Assembly (NCBI GenBank): GCA_003577275.1
Contig: QEVO01000009.1
Coordinates: 1-64,000 of the forward strand
Origin: Pseudomonadota bacterium
GTDB taxonomy: Bacteria; Pseudomonadota; Alphaproteobacteria; Sphingomonadales; Govanellaceae
Direction: 5' to 3'
Length of the DNA stretch: 64,000 bases
Shown here: positions 32,367 to 40,965 of the stretch, in pieces
How the letters are laid out: the number at the start of each line of letters is the position of its first letter
Numbering within the stretch: the first letter of the stretch is position 1
Position numbers and translations under genes: made by a program
The notes under the pieces: generated by a model
Database searches by the model: none
Seen by the model: only the letters and a program-made list of their open reading frames with translations
What the model was told of the DNA's origin: nothing

Positions 32367-34349
32367 TCAAGCGGTTATGGCCCCAACGATACCCCAGTAA
32401 GCGCTAGCGGCAAAAACCGCCAAACACGCAAGAACAAGCAAGGCCATGTGAATGGAACGAGCCCAGGCACCGACAGATGCCGGTTTTCCGCTTGATATGA
32501 ACAGCCTGACGGCAAACGCCGGCATGATCAGCATGGCGAGAAGAGCAAGGTTGATCGCCAAGCGCCACAATACCAGCCAAATGGTTGAATGGCTGACATA
32601 AAGAACATACTCAGCAAACTGAAGTTCAATCAGAAACGCGGCGATAAAAACCACCGTCGCCAGCGACGCCATGCGGCCAAGCCGTCGCCACGGCCCCACT
32701 GCGATTGGAAACCAGTAGATAAGGGCGCTCAACAAGACGGCAAGCCCACCAATCAAAGGCAGGATCGTGTAAAGCGGGCCGGTGAATACCGATACTTTTT
32801 TTGACCATCCTATGGGAATACCAACTTGATAAATATGGCCCTGGAAATTCTGGAATGCGTAGGACCGGCTGCCATCCTCGGTGCTGTAAAAGCCGGGAGC
32901 AACCTGGTTCAAGGGCTGTCCTCTCAGTGTCAGCACGCCATCAACGGCCTTGAATTCCTGCCCGCCAAGACCGCCGAGAAACAGGCGGGTCGCCAGCGTC
33001 ACGCCGGATTCTACCCCGCCCGTGACGTAGCGACCTTGCACCACATCCGGCGACAAATTCGCGCCTTCCTGCAATGCCGCGCCACTCGTGGCATGCCTAC
33101 CCCAACTGCGCGTTGGCGCGACGTAAGCCTTCGCCAACTCCATGACAACGCCACGGCTGACCGCCATGGCATTGCCGGCGCCTTCCATGACCGCGGACGT
33201 TACTTGCAGTTCTTCCAGAATGAGAGCCAAGGTCAAGGGCGGCGCTTGCGGCCCGACATTGGAGCTGATGAACACGCCAAGATTTGCCTCCGGGAAAATA
33301 GCCAGCTCCGTGGCGAATCCATCAATCAGTCCGCCATGACCAATGGCGCGGCGGCCTTCATAATCACTTTCATAGATGGTATAGCCAAGGCTTGGCGTCA
33401 TCGGGTGGGCGCGATTGGCGTCAAAGTCCATCATGGCCTGGACGGTGTCCGCCCGCAGCAAACGGCCGCCCTCATAAACCCCGTCATTCATCAGCGCCTT
33501 CATGAACTTTGCCATGTCCGCCGCTGTCGAACTGCCCGCGCCGGCCGCCTCGACCAGACGGGCTAAGTGCGCCTGTTTCACCACCGGGCGATCGTGCGGA
33601 TCGGTAAGGCTAATGCCGTGTCCCTGTGAAGCCCGACTTTGCCACGCCTTCGGCAGACCGATCACGCTATTTTCCATGCCCAGCGGTATGAAAATGCGCT
33701 CGCGAACGACGTCGCGGTATGTCTTGCCGGTCACGTCGGCGATGAGAACGCCCAAAAGCCCGAAGGCGGTGTTGTCATAAGCCCGCAATTGTCCCGGCGC
33801 CCTCGCTCGGCCAAGCATCCGCTGCATGTCCTGAGGGGACATGGCGGTACCCTCATCGCTGTCCCGGTGCAGGTAGCTGGACGTATCCTTAAAGCCGCCC
33901 ATATGGGTCAGAATATGCCTTAGCGTCACTGGGTCTGCGAACGTATCCGGCACCTTCACGGTTTTAAGATAGGTATTGATGTCGACATCAAGGTCAAGGA
34001 TGCCATCGTCAACCAAACCCAGGATCACGATGGTGGTCATGAGTTTGGTGACAGAGCCGATCCGAAACAATGTCTTTTCGGGATCTACCGGAGCCTTGGT
34101 TTGGCGATTACGGACGCCATACGATTTAACAAGAACAGTCTCGTTGCCGCGCACCACAGATACGGTAACGCCGGGCACATGACCCTTGGCCATCAATCTG
34201 GCCACATGCCTGTCAATAAACGATTCCAATGCCGCCGGTTCCGAAATCTTATCGGCGGTGGGCGTCTCCTGGGCTGCCACCACGGTAACGGAGAGCAGCA
34301 GAAGGCAGGCAACGCTTTGCCCAAATACCAGGAGACGCCGCACCATCAT
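32367..34349 (-). CDS. Membrane-tailed S12 serine hydrolase B
   Basis: About 660 aa, paralogous in layout to hydrolase A. The signal sequence (LLVFGQSVACLLLLSVTVVA) precedes the S12 motifs SVTK, YDN in RAYDNTAFGLLG and HGG in GHGGLIDGF. Several C-terminal transmembrane helices follow (LYTILPLIGGLAVLLSALIYW, ASLATVVFIAAFLIEL, and others). The ATG at 34349 is favoured by an AAAGGGA ribosome site; an in-frame ATG 21 nt upstream has none. The receptor B gene ends 26 nt upstream. A and B differ enough in sequence that they may cut different peptides. Confidence 0.86.
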   Translation of the reverse strand: MMVRRLLVFGQSVACLLLLSVTVVAAQETPTADKISEPAALESFIDRHVARLMAKGHVPGVTVSVVRGNETVLVKSYGVRNRQTKAPVDPEKTLFRIGSVTKLMTTIVILGLVDDGILDLDVDINTYLKTVKVPDTFADPVTLRHILTHMGGFKDTSSYLHRDSDEGTAMSPQDMQRMLGRARAPGQLRAYDNTAFGLLGVLIADVTGKTYRDVVRERIFIPLGMENSVIGLPKAWQSRASQGHGISLTDPHDRPVVKQAHLARLVEAAGAGSSTAADMAKFMKALMNDGVYEGGRLLRADTVQAMMDFDANRAHPMTPSLGYTIYESDYEGRRAIGHGGLIDGFATELAIFPEANLGVFISSNVGPQAPPLTLALILEELQVTSAVMEGAGNAMAVSRGVVMELAKAYVAPTRSWGRHATSGAALQEGANLSPDVVQGRYVTGGVESGVTLATRLFLGGLGGQEFKAVDGVLTLRGQPLNQVAPGFYSTEDGSRSYAFQNFQGHIYQVGIPIGWSKKVSVFTGPLYTILPLIGGLAVLLSALIYWFPIAVGPWRRLGRMASLATVVFIAAFLIELQFAEYVLYVSHSTIWLVLWRLAINLALLAMLIMPAFAVRLFISSGKPASVGAWARSIHMALLVLACLAVFAASAYWGIVGAITA

Positions 34350-34375
34350 ATTTTCCCTTTTGTTAACCAAGTGGC

Positions 34376-36490
34376 TTACATGCGCGCGCGTAGATTAAGA
34401 CCGATTACCCGCGGCTGAATGATCGTATAAAGACCGGACGCCAACAGATCGGCCTCGGTAATCCCGCGCTCATCCCAGATATTCTTGACATAGAGATGGG
34501 CCGACCAATTATCCGCTTCAACGCCCATGCGCAAATCACCTGTCTGATAAGATGGCGCCAGCGAGACTGGATCATTATCAAGCTGACTGTAGGATTTGCC
34601 AACTTCCTGAATGCTGCCGCGAATCGTGCCATTCAAGTTATCGGTCAAGGGCCATTCATAACTTGCAGAGACGGCGAAAGTGTGCCGCGGCACGCGCGGC
34701 AGGCGCGACCCTTCCGGCCCCAGCTCGGTATCGACATCGATTTCCGCATAGGTCAGATTGCCGCTGGCGCTGATCTCAAACCCTTGGAACGGCCGGGCGA
34801 TAATTTCCAACTCGCCGCCCGTGCTGTGGGCGGCGCCCACATTATCTACATAGCGTAGCTGAAAGGGATTGAAGGCGGGAATAACCTGCAGGTTTTTCCA
34901 ATCGATATAATAGATCGCGGCATTGATCACCAACCGATTATCCAGCCAAGATGTTTTAGCGCCCAATTCATAGTTCCAGGTATAGTCCGGCTCGAAAGTT
35001 TCTGGCGCGCCCCCCGTGAGCTCCGCCGGCGGGTTAAAGCCGCCTTGGCGATAGCCTTTGGAGATGATCGCATACGCCAGCACATCCTTCGATATGTCGT
35101 AGGAAAGGGCAAATTTCGGCGTTACAACGTCATTATCGCCTTTATTGGAAATGTCTTCGGGGCCATTAGGGAAAATCAGAGGAATGCCGGAAGTGATGGT
35201 GCGGCCCGACAACTTTTCACGGAACAGGCGCAAGCCAGCGGTCGCCTCCAATTTATCCGTTAAGCGGTAGGAAACTTCACCGAAGACGGCCATCTGTTCC
35301 GTCTTACTTGAACTTTCGTCTTCCACCAGCACCGGGCCGCCAAGAAATTCCGGGAAGGTAGGATCAATGAAGAATGCCGTCTGCTTATATCTTGACTCCT
35401 TATAAAAAAGCCCTGCAATCCACTGAAACCGGCTTTCAGTGGAGGAAACCAGACGCACTTCCTGAGCGAAGATTTCATCATCGGCCGCAACATCCACGTA
35501 GGCGAATCCGCCAGCGTTGCGAACGAAGGCGACATCCCTGGTGAAGTAGGACGTGGCCGATGTCAAGTCCGCCCATGGAAAGGCATATTCAATGGTGAGG
35601 CCGTATTGATTGTAAGAATCATCCAGCGGCTCTTCCAGAACTCTCGCCTGCTGTAAATCATCCAATTCAGGATCGATGCCGAAAAGACCGCCGGTCTCAA
35701 CCTTATTATAATTGAAAAGCGCAGTGACCGTCAGATCTTCGGTTGCCAGGAGCCGCGCCGTAACGCGGGCGCCGGTGGTTTCATTGGTATTGACGTCCTC
35801 CTGATCAAGCATCACGTTATCGACATAGCCAGCTTCATCTCGGTATAGGCCAACGACACGAACCGCTAGCTTATTTTCCACCAAGGGTATGTTGACCATG
35901 CCGTTCAAGGCGTAACTGGCGCCGCCCCCTTTCACGCCGTATAAGGACACATCGGCAGCCGCGTCAAAGCCAGAAGGATCCGCCTTGTTGGTGATGATGC
36001 GAATGGCGCCGCCCATGGCGCCCTCGCCATAAAGCGTGCCTTGCGGACCACGCAGCACTTCAATCCGCTCCACATCAAAGAGCTTGCTATCGGGGTTGCG
36101 TCCCTGATCTTGAACCGGCAGTTCGTCAAGATAAAGCCCGACGGTGGAAACCCCAGTGTTGCTGGCGACGCCGCGTATGATGATGCGGCTTTCCCCCGGC
36201 CCACGCTCGCTGTAATTCAACCCCGGAACTAGATTGACGTAATCGGCAAAATCATCGGCGCCGATTTCCTGCAATTGCCGGTAACTTAGCGCCCGCACGC
36301 TCATTGCAAGGTCTTGCACATTTACTGAGCGGCGGGTCGCCGTGACCACAATTTCTTCCAAAGAAAGCCGGCCGGGATCCCGACCCGTCGCGCCGGTGGC
36401 CACTTTTTCCTGAGCCACTGCGCTAACAGCCATCGCATTCAGCAGAACCAATGCGCTGACGCCGCCTAAAAAGAAGTGCCTGTTTGCCAT
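34376..36490 (-). CDS. TonB-dependent receptor B
   Basis: About 704 aa. The signal peptide (VSALVLLNAMAVSAVAQ) is followed by a TonB box (LEEIVVTATRRS), a plug with RIIIRGVASNTGVSTVGLYL and VERIEVLRGPQGTLYGEGAMGG, and a barrel ending RVIGLNLRARM. The ATG at 36490 is preceded by GGGAGG at 6 nt. It is the first gene of the main operon, about 50 bp downstream of the AraC-type promoter at 36543-36608, and its own AraC-family regulator is encoded next to it. No FecR/sigma-factor pair is present, so the AraC protein is the probable control. Confidence 0.92.
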   Translation of the reverse strand: MANRHFFLGGVSALVLLNAMAVSAVAQEKVATGATGRDPGRLSLEEIVVTATRRSVNVQDLAMSVRALSYRQLQEIGADDFADYVNLVPGLNYSERGPGESRIIIRGVASNTGVSTVGLYLDELPVQDQGRNPDSKLFDVERIEVLRGPQGTLYGEGAMGGAIRIITNKADPSGFDAAADVSLYGVKGGGASYALNGMVNIPLVENKLAVRVVGLYRDEAGYVDNVMLDQEDVNTNETTGARVTARLLATEDLTVTALFNYNKVETGGLFGIDPELDDLQQARVLEEPLDDSYNQYGLTIEYAFPWADLTSATSYFTRDVAFVRNAGGFAYVDVAADDEIFAQEVRLVSSTESRFQWIAGLFYKESRYKQTAFFIDPTFPEFLGGPVLVEDESSSKTEQMAVFGEVSYRLTDKLEATAGLRLFREKLSGRTITSGIPLIFPNGPEDISNKGDNDVVTPKFALSYDISKDVLAYAIISKGYRQGGFNPPAELTGGAPETFEPDYTWNYELGAKTSWLDNRLVINAAIYYIDWKNLQVIPAFNPFQLRYVDNVGAAHSTGGELEIIARPFQGFEISASGNLTYAEIDVDTELGPEGSRLPRVPRHTFAVSASYEWPLTDNLNGTIRGSIQEVGKSYSQLDNDPVSLAPSYQTGDLRMGVEADNWSAHLYVKNIWDERGITEADLLASGLYTIIQPRVIGLNLRARM

Positions 36491-36542
36491 ATTCGTCCTC
36501 CCTGAATTGAGAAAATGCAACGCGCTCTTCTCAAGAGGAGGG

Positions 36543-36608
36543 ACTATACCAAGGGGGGACAACGAAGAATTTTGCGGGATGTTCTTATATTTTTGAGAAA
36601 AAGACTTT
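36543..36608 (-). promoter_or_regulatory. AraC-type operator and promoter, copy 1
   Basis: On the minus strand AAAGTCTTTTTCTCAAAA (36608-36591) is followed after 9 bp by CATCCCGCAAA. The -10-like TATAGT (36548-36543) begins 42 bp after the 18-mer. The CTCAAAA and CGCAAAA half-sites are 21 bp apart, two helical turns, the classic direct-repeat geometry of AraC-family sites. The identical layout occurs at 17752-17817. It lies between the AraC regulator gene and the first gene of the receptor operon. Confidence 0.75.
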
Positions 36609-36639
36609 GATTGGACCCTAGGGCCTGTTGCAGATCGAT

Positions 36640-37680
36640 CTATTGCGGCCGCCAGCGTTTCGGCGAAATGCCAAAGTGGCGCTTGAACGCCACCGAGAAG
36701 CTGGAGGGATAAGTATACCCCACTTTATAGGATATGCGGCTCAAAGACGTCTCCCCCTGGGCCATCAGATGGGCGGCATGCTCCATCCGCAACCGCTGAC
36801 AAAAGTCGAACATGCTCTCGCCAAATAGCTGGATGAATCCGAGGCGCAGTTTCTTTTGGTTCAGTCCCACCCTGCGCGCCAGCTCCTTGATGGTCAAGGG
36901 GTCGGTATAGGTTTCCGCCAGTAAGTCATGCGCTTCCTTGAGGCGGTGGATATCGCGCGAGCTTAAGACAAGATCATGCTGCTTGTCGTCTCCTTCTTCC
37001 TTTAACTGATGCAGCATCATGCACATCAGTTCGCGCGCCTTGGCTTCCGCGTAGACCGCCCGCAGCTTGCCCGCATAGGGGATATCGATCAGACCCTTGA
37101 CGATTGCCGCCATCGCCGGACTAAGCGGCCCCTGGTGGTACCCGAGGTCGCCTTGATCCAGACCCGACATGAGCGCATTGAGGCGATCAGGGTAAGTCTC
37201 CTCCGCCTCGTCGTAGTACTCTCTCAGGGCCTCCTGACGACACAGAACGGTGACCGCGGCTTGCGGTTCGCCCGGTCCAATGGCTTCATGCTTTTCCACC
37301 CCTTCGGGATGGGCCATCAGGAAGCACGCCGGGCCGGTGAGAGAGACATCAAAGCGCTGTGGAACCCTGATCAGGGTAGAGCCGGATAGCTTGAAATGGA
37401 ATATGCTCAATCCCTCGCCGATCATCCGAACGGCTTGTTGCCGGGCTACCGGGAAGTGAGACGCCACAAGCCAGCAATTATCTGAAATTTCTATATAATC
37501 CTGGAATCCGACGACGCCATCCTCGGCGCCTGCAGCCTTGATGGCATTGCGGACGCCAATGCCCTTTGGAAAAAAACGCGGAACATCCCCACCCGCGGCA
37601 ATGCGGGAACGTATGCGCGGCAACAGCGCATGCGGCTGAAGGCCACTAAGATCCGGAAAACTATAGCTCGCATGTTCCAT
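36640..37680 (-). CDS. AraC-family transcriptional regulator
   Basis: 346 aa. The C-terminal 100 residues hold the two helix-turn-helix units of the AraC family (LTIKELARRVGLNQKKLRLGF, then SLSRISYKVGYTYPSSFSVAFKRHFGISPKRWR). The N-terminal 240 residues form a ligand or dimerisation domain resembling those of PqrA/PchR-like regulators. It is transcribed in the same direction as the receptor operon, with about 150 bp between its stop and the receptor B start, and operator copy 1 lies in that gap. It is the obvious candidate activator of both motif-bearing promoters; its own promoter region shows no copy of the motif. Confidence 0.9.
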   Translation of the reverse strand: MEHASYSFPDLSGLQPHALLPRIRSRIAAGGDVPRFFPKGIGVRNAIKAAGAEDGVVGFQDYIEISDNCWLVASHFPVARQQAVRMIGEGLSIFHFKLSGSTLIRVPQRFDVSLTGPACFLMAHPEGVEKHEAIGPGEPQAAVTVLCRQEALREYYDEAEETYPDRLNALMSGLDQGDLGYHQGPLSPAMAAIVKGLIDIPYAGKLRAVYAEAKARELMCMMLHQLKEEGDDKQHDLVLSSRDIHRLKEAHDLLAETYTDPLTIKELARRVGLNQKKLRLGFIQLFGESMFDFCQRLRMEHAAHLMAQGETSLSRISYKVGYTYPSSFSVAFKRHFGISPKRWRPQ

Positions 37681-38097
37681 GGAGCGAACCTACCAAATCG
37701 CACAATATCAAGAAATCCTTTTATTACTACTATATTGCAAGAGGCGGACAAAGCCAGCAAACATTGACCGTGAAAGCCATTTATAAGTAAATATAAATCG
37801 GTTTATATATATACTTTATCCTGGCTCAGAACTTATTGATTGATCCAGAAAAGGATGATTGCCGCGATGTCGCTGGCAGTGAAGTAGATATGTACGCAAC
37901 AGTCCCAATATTTGGCTTCGCTTACCGCACATCTCTGCTCGACTTCCCCCTTGGAAAGAGCGTTGCTGTGGGTGTGAGTCGGGCCTGGGTGTGAAGGGGT
38001 CCGGCGCTGCCCTGACCAGTCGCGTGTAACTGGCAGGGCTTTGGGTGGTGGGAGCGCCGGCGATAGTCGCGGGCGCCATGGTGAAAGGAGCCCACCC
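37681..38097. other. Divergent spacer with AT palindrome
   Basis: No gene. The inverted repeat TATAAA-TCGG-TTTATA at 37792-37807 lies 112 bp upstream of the AraC gene and could be a site for its control. From about 37850 the DNA becomes GC-rich and leads into the DUF3489 gene. Confidence 0.35.
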
Positions 38098-38652
38098 ATG
38101 CCCAACGCGCCTAAAAAGCCCAAACTCACCGATACTCAGTTAGTATTATTGTCCGCCGCAGCGCAGCGGCCGGATGGCGCTGTACTGCCCCCGCCGCCAT
38201 CCTTGACCCTTAATAAGCGTGCCTTGTGGAAGGTATTAAACAGCCTGTTAAAGACTGACTTTATTGCTGAGCGCCCAGCAAAGTTGGAGGGAGAGGTTTG
38301 GCGGACGGAGGATGAGCAACGCTTTACGCTGGTGATTACGGAAACTGGGCTGCAGGCCATCGGCATCGAGGCGGATGTTGATGTTATAAATACCTCATCA
38401 CGACATCATTTTAATACGTCACTGCCTTCGCCCAAGCCCACGCCAAAACATTCTACCCTGATCGATCTGATGAAACGGCCAGATGGCGCCACGGTGAGTG
38501 AGCTGATGGCTGTCACCGGCTGGCAGGCTCATTCGGTGCGCGGCGCCATCAGCGGCACCTTGAAGAAAAAGCTCGGTCTTCGGGTGACCAGTGAGTCCGT
38601 TGCCGACCACGGCCGGGTCTACCACATTGTAGATGCTGAGGCCGCACAATGA
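38098..38652 (+). CDS. DUF3489 domain protein
   Basis: About 184 aa. The C-terminal half has the DUF3489 pattern STLIDLMKRPDGATVSELM, TGWQAHSVRGAISGTLKKKLG and VADHGRVYHI, a winged-helix-like unit. The N-terminal half resembles a second helix-turn-helix (LTDTQLVLLSAAAQRPDGA). The ATG at 38098 follows AAAGGAG. In alphaproteobacterial islands this gene is normally followed by a DUF2924 gene and a serine recombinase gene. The first of these follows here with a 4-nt ATGA overlap; the recombinase is absent. Probably a DNA-binding accessory of that recombination module. Confidence 0.82.
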   Translation: MPNAPKKPKLTDTQLVLLSAAAQRPDGAVLPPPPSLTLNKRALWKVLNSLLKTDFIAERPAKLEGEVWRTEDEQRFTLVITETGLQAIGIEADVDVINTSSRHHFNTSLPSPKPTPKHSTLIDLMKRPDGATVSELMAVTGWQAHSVRGAISGTLKKKLGLRVTSESVADHGRVYHIVDAEAAQ

Positions 38653-39035
38653 GGCGGAAATCTGATGTCGACATAGATGCTGAACTCGCGGCCCTGGGAA
38701 GTCTGGACTACGCCGCCCTGAAGGAGAAGTGGCAGACCCTCTTCGGCGTCCCTGCGCCAAAGAAGATCGGCGCCGATTTCTTGCTGCTGGCCATCGGATA
38801 TGGGATTCAAGAAAAAGCTTCTGGCGGTTTGAAGCTCCATATACGCCGGCAGTTGATGTGGCTGGCAGGGGCCAATCCTGCAACCACCTCGACAGCGGAA
38901 GGTCGAACAAAACTCCTTACGCCGCCCGTCTCCCTCCGCCCTGGCGTCCGGCTGATCCGGGAATGGAACGGCGAGACCCATCAGGTGAACGTGTTGGACG
39001 GTGGGTTTGTGTGGCGGGGAAAGACATACCCATAA
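38649..39035 (+). CDS. DUF2924 protein, C-terminally truncated
   Basis: 128 aa. The DUF2924 signature is clear: AALGSLDYAALKEKWQTLFG, FLLLAIGYGIQEKASGGL, TPPVSLRPGVRLIREWNGETH and VLDGGFVWRGKTY. Family members continue from WRGKTY with about 25 more residues (xSLSxIAxxITGxxWSGPxFFGL) before a serine recombinase gene. Here the frame stops right after KTYP, where unrelated sequence joins. The usual recombinase is missing, so the module lost its 3' part by deletion or replacement. It is translationally coupled to the DUF3489 gene. Confidence 0.8.
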   Translation: MRRKSDVDIDAELAALGSLDYAALKEKWQTLFGVPAPKKIGADFLLLAIGYGIQEKASGGLKLHIRRQLMWLAGANPATTSTAEGRTKLLTPPVSLRPGVRLIREWNGETHQVNVLDGGFVWRGKTYP

Positions 39036-39409
39036 GCATCATTGACGCATTTCTGAAGTGCTTTGATGAAAATGGTACACAGGTATTCCAAGTGCCTGGC
39101 CATGTCATGACAGCATTATCTAAGAGTTTCCAAGACTTTATGGATGGTAACGTCGCAACACTAGACGAGGCATTCGGCAACAAGACCAGACAACAGCGCA
39201 ATAAACTGAAAACGACATCAAGAAATGAAGAGATACTTTTTCATTTTATTGATGAACTTGAGCGCGCCAAACAACTACCCCCTAAAAACCGCCACGGCAC
39301 GCCGTTTGAAATAGCCGCAGAATATACTGCCGAAGCTTTTAATACATCGGCTGACAATGTGAAGAAAATATACAAAGCTTCTGGGCCTAAATCGCATCAA
39401 CGCACATAG
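39029..39409 (+). pseudogene. Unknown gene fragment joined to the truncated DUF2924 gene
   Basis: About 127 codons in a frame different from DUF2924, opening at the break point. The sequence is lower in GC and protein-like (HVMTALSKSFQDFMDGNVATLDEAFG; EEILFHFIDELERAKQLPP; FNTSADNVKKIYKAS), with a plausible helical C-terminus. The first in-frame ATG is at 39107, well inside, and no ribosome site precedes it, so the 5' end is probably missing. Family not recognised. It seems to be the 3' part of an island gene fused at a deletion junction. Confidence 0.45.
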
Positions 39410-39523
39410 GGTACCAGATTCAGAAATCCAGTGCCCTGACCTCACCCTCCATGCGTCTTATACCGGCCATGGGCGACATGAATCGCCCAGTTAGCACTTC
39501 ACTTTTTCTGATGAGAACTGACT

Positions 39524-39730
39524 ATGGCTGTCGATAAGAGTTTGTTGCCCGAGATCGGATTCGTCCGCCTCCCCACTATCCTTGCTCATGTCCCTGTCAG
39601 CCGCAGCCTTTGGTGGGAGGGAGTCCGAACCGGACGTTTCCCCAAGCCCGTCAAGCTGGCGCCCCGCGTAACGGCATGGAGAGTTGAAGATGTTCGATCT
39701 GTCATCCTTACCCTTGGGCGTAAAACCTAG
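39524..39730 (+). CDS. AlpA-family regulator / excisionase-like protein
   Basis: 68 aa. The AlpA helix-turn-helix pattern is present: IGFVRLPTILAHVPVSRSLWWEGVRTGRFPKPVKLAPRVTAWRVEDV (within residues 10-57). AlpA proteins control the integrase of phage-like islands or act as excisionases. No integrase gene lies in the window, but the protein marks this region as part of an integrated element. It is isolated: 114 nt after the preceding fragment and before a long gene-free stretch. Confidence 0.83.
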   Translation: MAVDKSLLPEIGFVRLPTILAHVPVSRSLWWEGVRTGRFPKPVKLAPRVTAWRVEDVRSVILTLGRKT

Positions 39731-39779
39731 TGATGACAGCTTTCAACCTGGGCGGTTATATGACGCTGGCGGATTGAAG

Positions 39780-40035
39780 GGTAATGGCTACCAGGGGGCT
39801 AGCAGCAGAAGCCAAACGCAGTCCGAAAGGTGAAAGCGTGCTGCCGGTGGGTCGCCTCCCATCGCAAGTAATCACCAACCTTGTCGCGAGGCGCATGATG
39901 CGACGACAGGGGCCTGAAGCGACGGGCCGGCTCCGGCAAGCACGCTTATGGCTAGGACCAACCTCACCTTATGGTAGGGCTGGTAGTCCTATGCCATCAC
40001 TCAGGGTCTCACCAGCAAGCACGGGTGAAGAGTAA
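39780..40035 (+). other. Gene-free segment with several possible RNA hairpins
   Basis: Possible stems include GCAGCA...TGCTGC enclosing ACGC...GCGT and CCGAAAGG (about 39799-39843), and AGGAC...GTCCT enclosing ACC...GGT (39955-39991). CAAGCACG occurs twice. It looks like structured or mobile-element DNA rather than coding sequence. No reverse transcriptase or recognisable intron domain V was found, so it cannot be identified. Confidence 0.25.
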
Positions 40036-40478
40036 GAGTTAGTGAGGTAATCGCAGATGGTTGATAGGAAAAAAAGAACTCCTCACTCTCAGATAGAGAC
40101 TCTGAGTGAACGAGATGCGATATCTGAACACAGAAATATCTTCCGTTAACAGAGAACTGATACCTGCATCCAGTCTAATATACACATCACTCCGAGTAAA
40201 AACGGCGGCGCGTAATAAAAAATAACGACGACGCAATTCTGAAAAATATCACCAAGATTCTGCTATCAAAACCCGGACCAGCCGCAGGCCATTCTTTCTT
40301 CGCAATTATATGCCATTGCCGCTGCCCCAGGGTACGCCCTGAAGGGGTGCCTCAAATAAAGAGCTCTCCTTTTCTCCCCAAGAAAGAAATGACCGTTGAT
40401 TGCGGCTCTAATGGCTTTTGACTTTGTTGCTTGCGAATTTCCCTATAGGTACGCGCATGTGCGCACGACGGGAGCTCT
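40036..40478. other. Gene-free AT-rich stretch
   Basis: No gene seen. There is a hairpin of TCACTCTCAGA with TCTGAGTGA at 40082-40108, and a GCGCA-TG-TGCGC palindrome near 40453-40464. Confidence 0.4.
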
Positions 40479-40528
40479 TGCGTTTATGTGCGTTCCAACG
40501 CGTTCTATTGCGTTTACATGCGTTCTAT
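40479..40528 (+). repeat. Five 10-bp tandem repeats
   Basis: Five consecutive 10-bp units (TGCGTTTATG, TGCGTTCCAA, CGCGTTCTAT, TGCGTTTACA, TGCGTTCTAT) share the consensus TGCGTTYNAN. One unit equals one helical turn, so all copies face the same side of the DNA. The array ends 87 bp before the start codon of a 58-aa ORF. It resembles an operator array or iterons. Confidence 0.7.
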
Positions 40529-40615
40529 TTCCTTTACTATTACATCCAAGGAGACCTAACGATAAAGTATTCAGCTCTACTACTCTGCTGAAACTGCTTA
40601 TCTAGAGGCCAATGG

Positions 40616-40792
40616 ATGGCGAAATCCCGTTCAACGAACCCCTCGCGCCCAGGAGTTCTTGACAAGTTGAAGATGGCGGATTGGCTGGAGAAGAACAGCC
40701 AGAAGGAGGGTGTTTCGCCAAAGACCAGGGCCAAGGCCCTGCGGGTGGCGAGCAACCTTCGCAAGATACACGCCTACCGGAACCAGGATTAA
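40616..40792 (+). CDS. Small basic protein, 58 aa
   Basis: 58 aa, from the ATG at 40616 to the TAA at 40792, with AGAGG upstream. The chain is rich in Lys and Arg (predicted positive at neutral pH) and likely mostly helical (VLDKLKMADWLEKNS, then RAKALRVASNLRKIHAYRN). No family recognised. GC content and codon use resemble genes rather than the flanking AT-rich spacer. The upstream 10-bp repeat array suggests it may be regulated, or may itself be a small DNA-binding protein that acts on the repeats. Confidence 0.5.
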   Translation: MAKSRSTNPSRPGVLDKLKMADWLEKNSQKEGVSPKTRAKALRVASNLRKIHAYRNQD

Positions 40793-40965
40793 CCATCGAA
40801 ACCGCTGAGGCCAGCATTACTAATTGTTACATACCGACTCGCCATTTTTTGTGGTCATGTTACAAATAATAACGCCTGATATGCGGGAATATCTTAGAAA
40901 GCTTCGCGCAGGCGCGCGAAAGTATTTACTCTCATTGAAGGCGAGAATTATAGAACATTGAATAG

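Noticed and set aside
16124-34349. Beta-lactam resistance cluster
   Set aside because: The four S12-type proteins have the SxxK/YxN/HxG motifs shared by many peptidases and esterases; peptide-uptake neighbours favour nutrition over resistance.
39780-40035. Group II intron or retron RNA
   Set aside because: No reverse transcriptase, no domain V hairpin, and no clear boundaries; kept only as a low-confidence structured segment.
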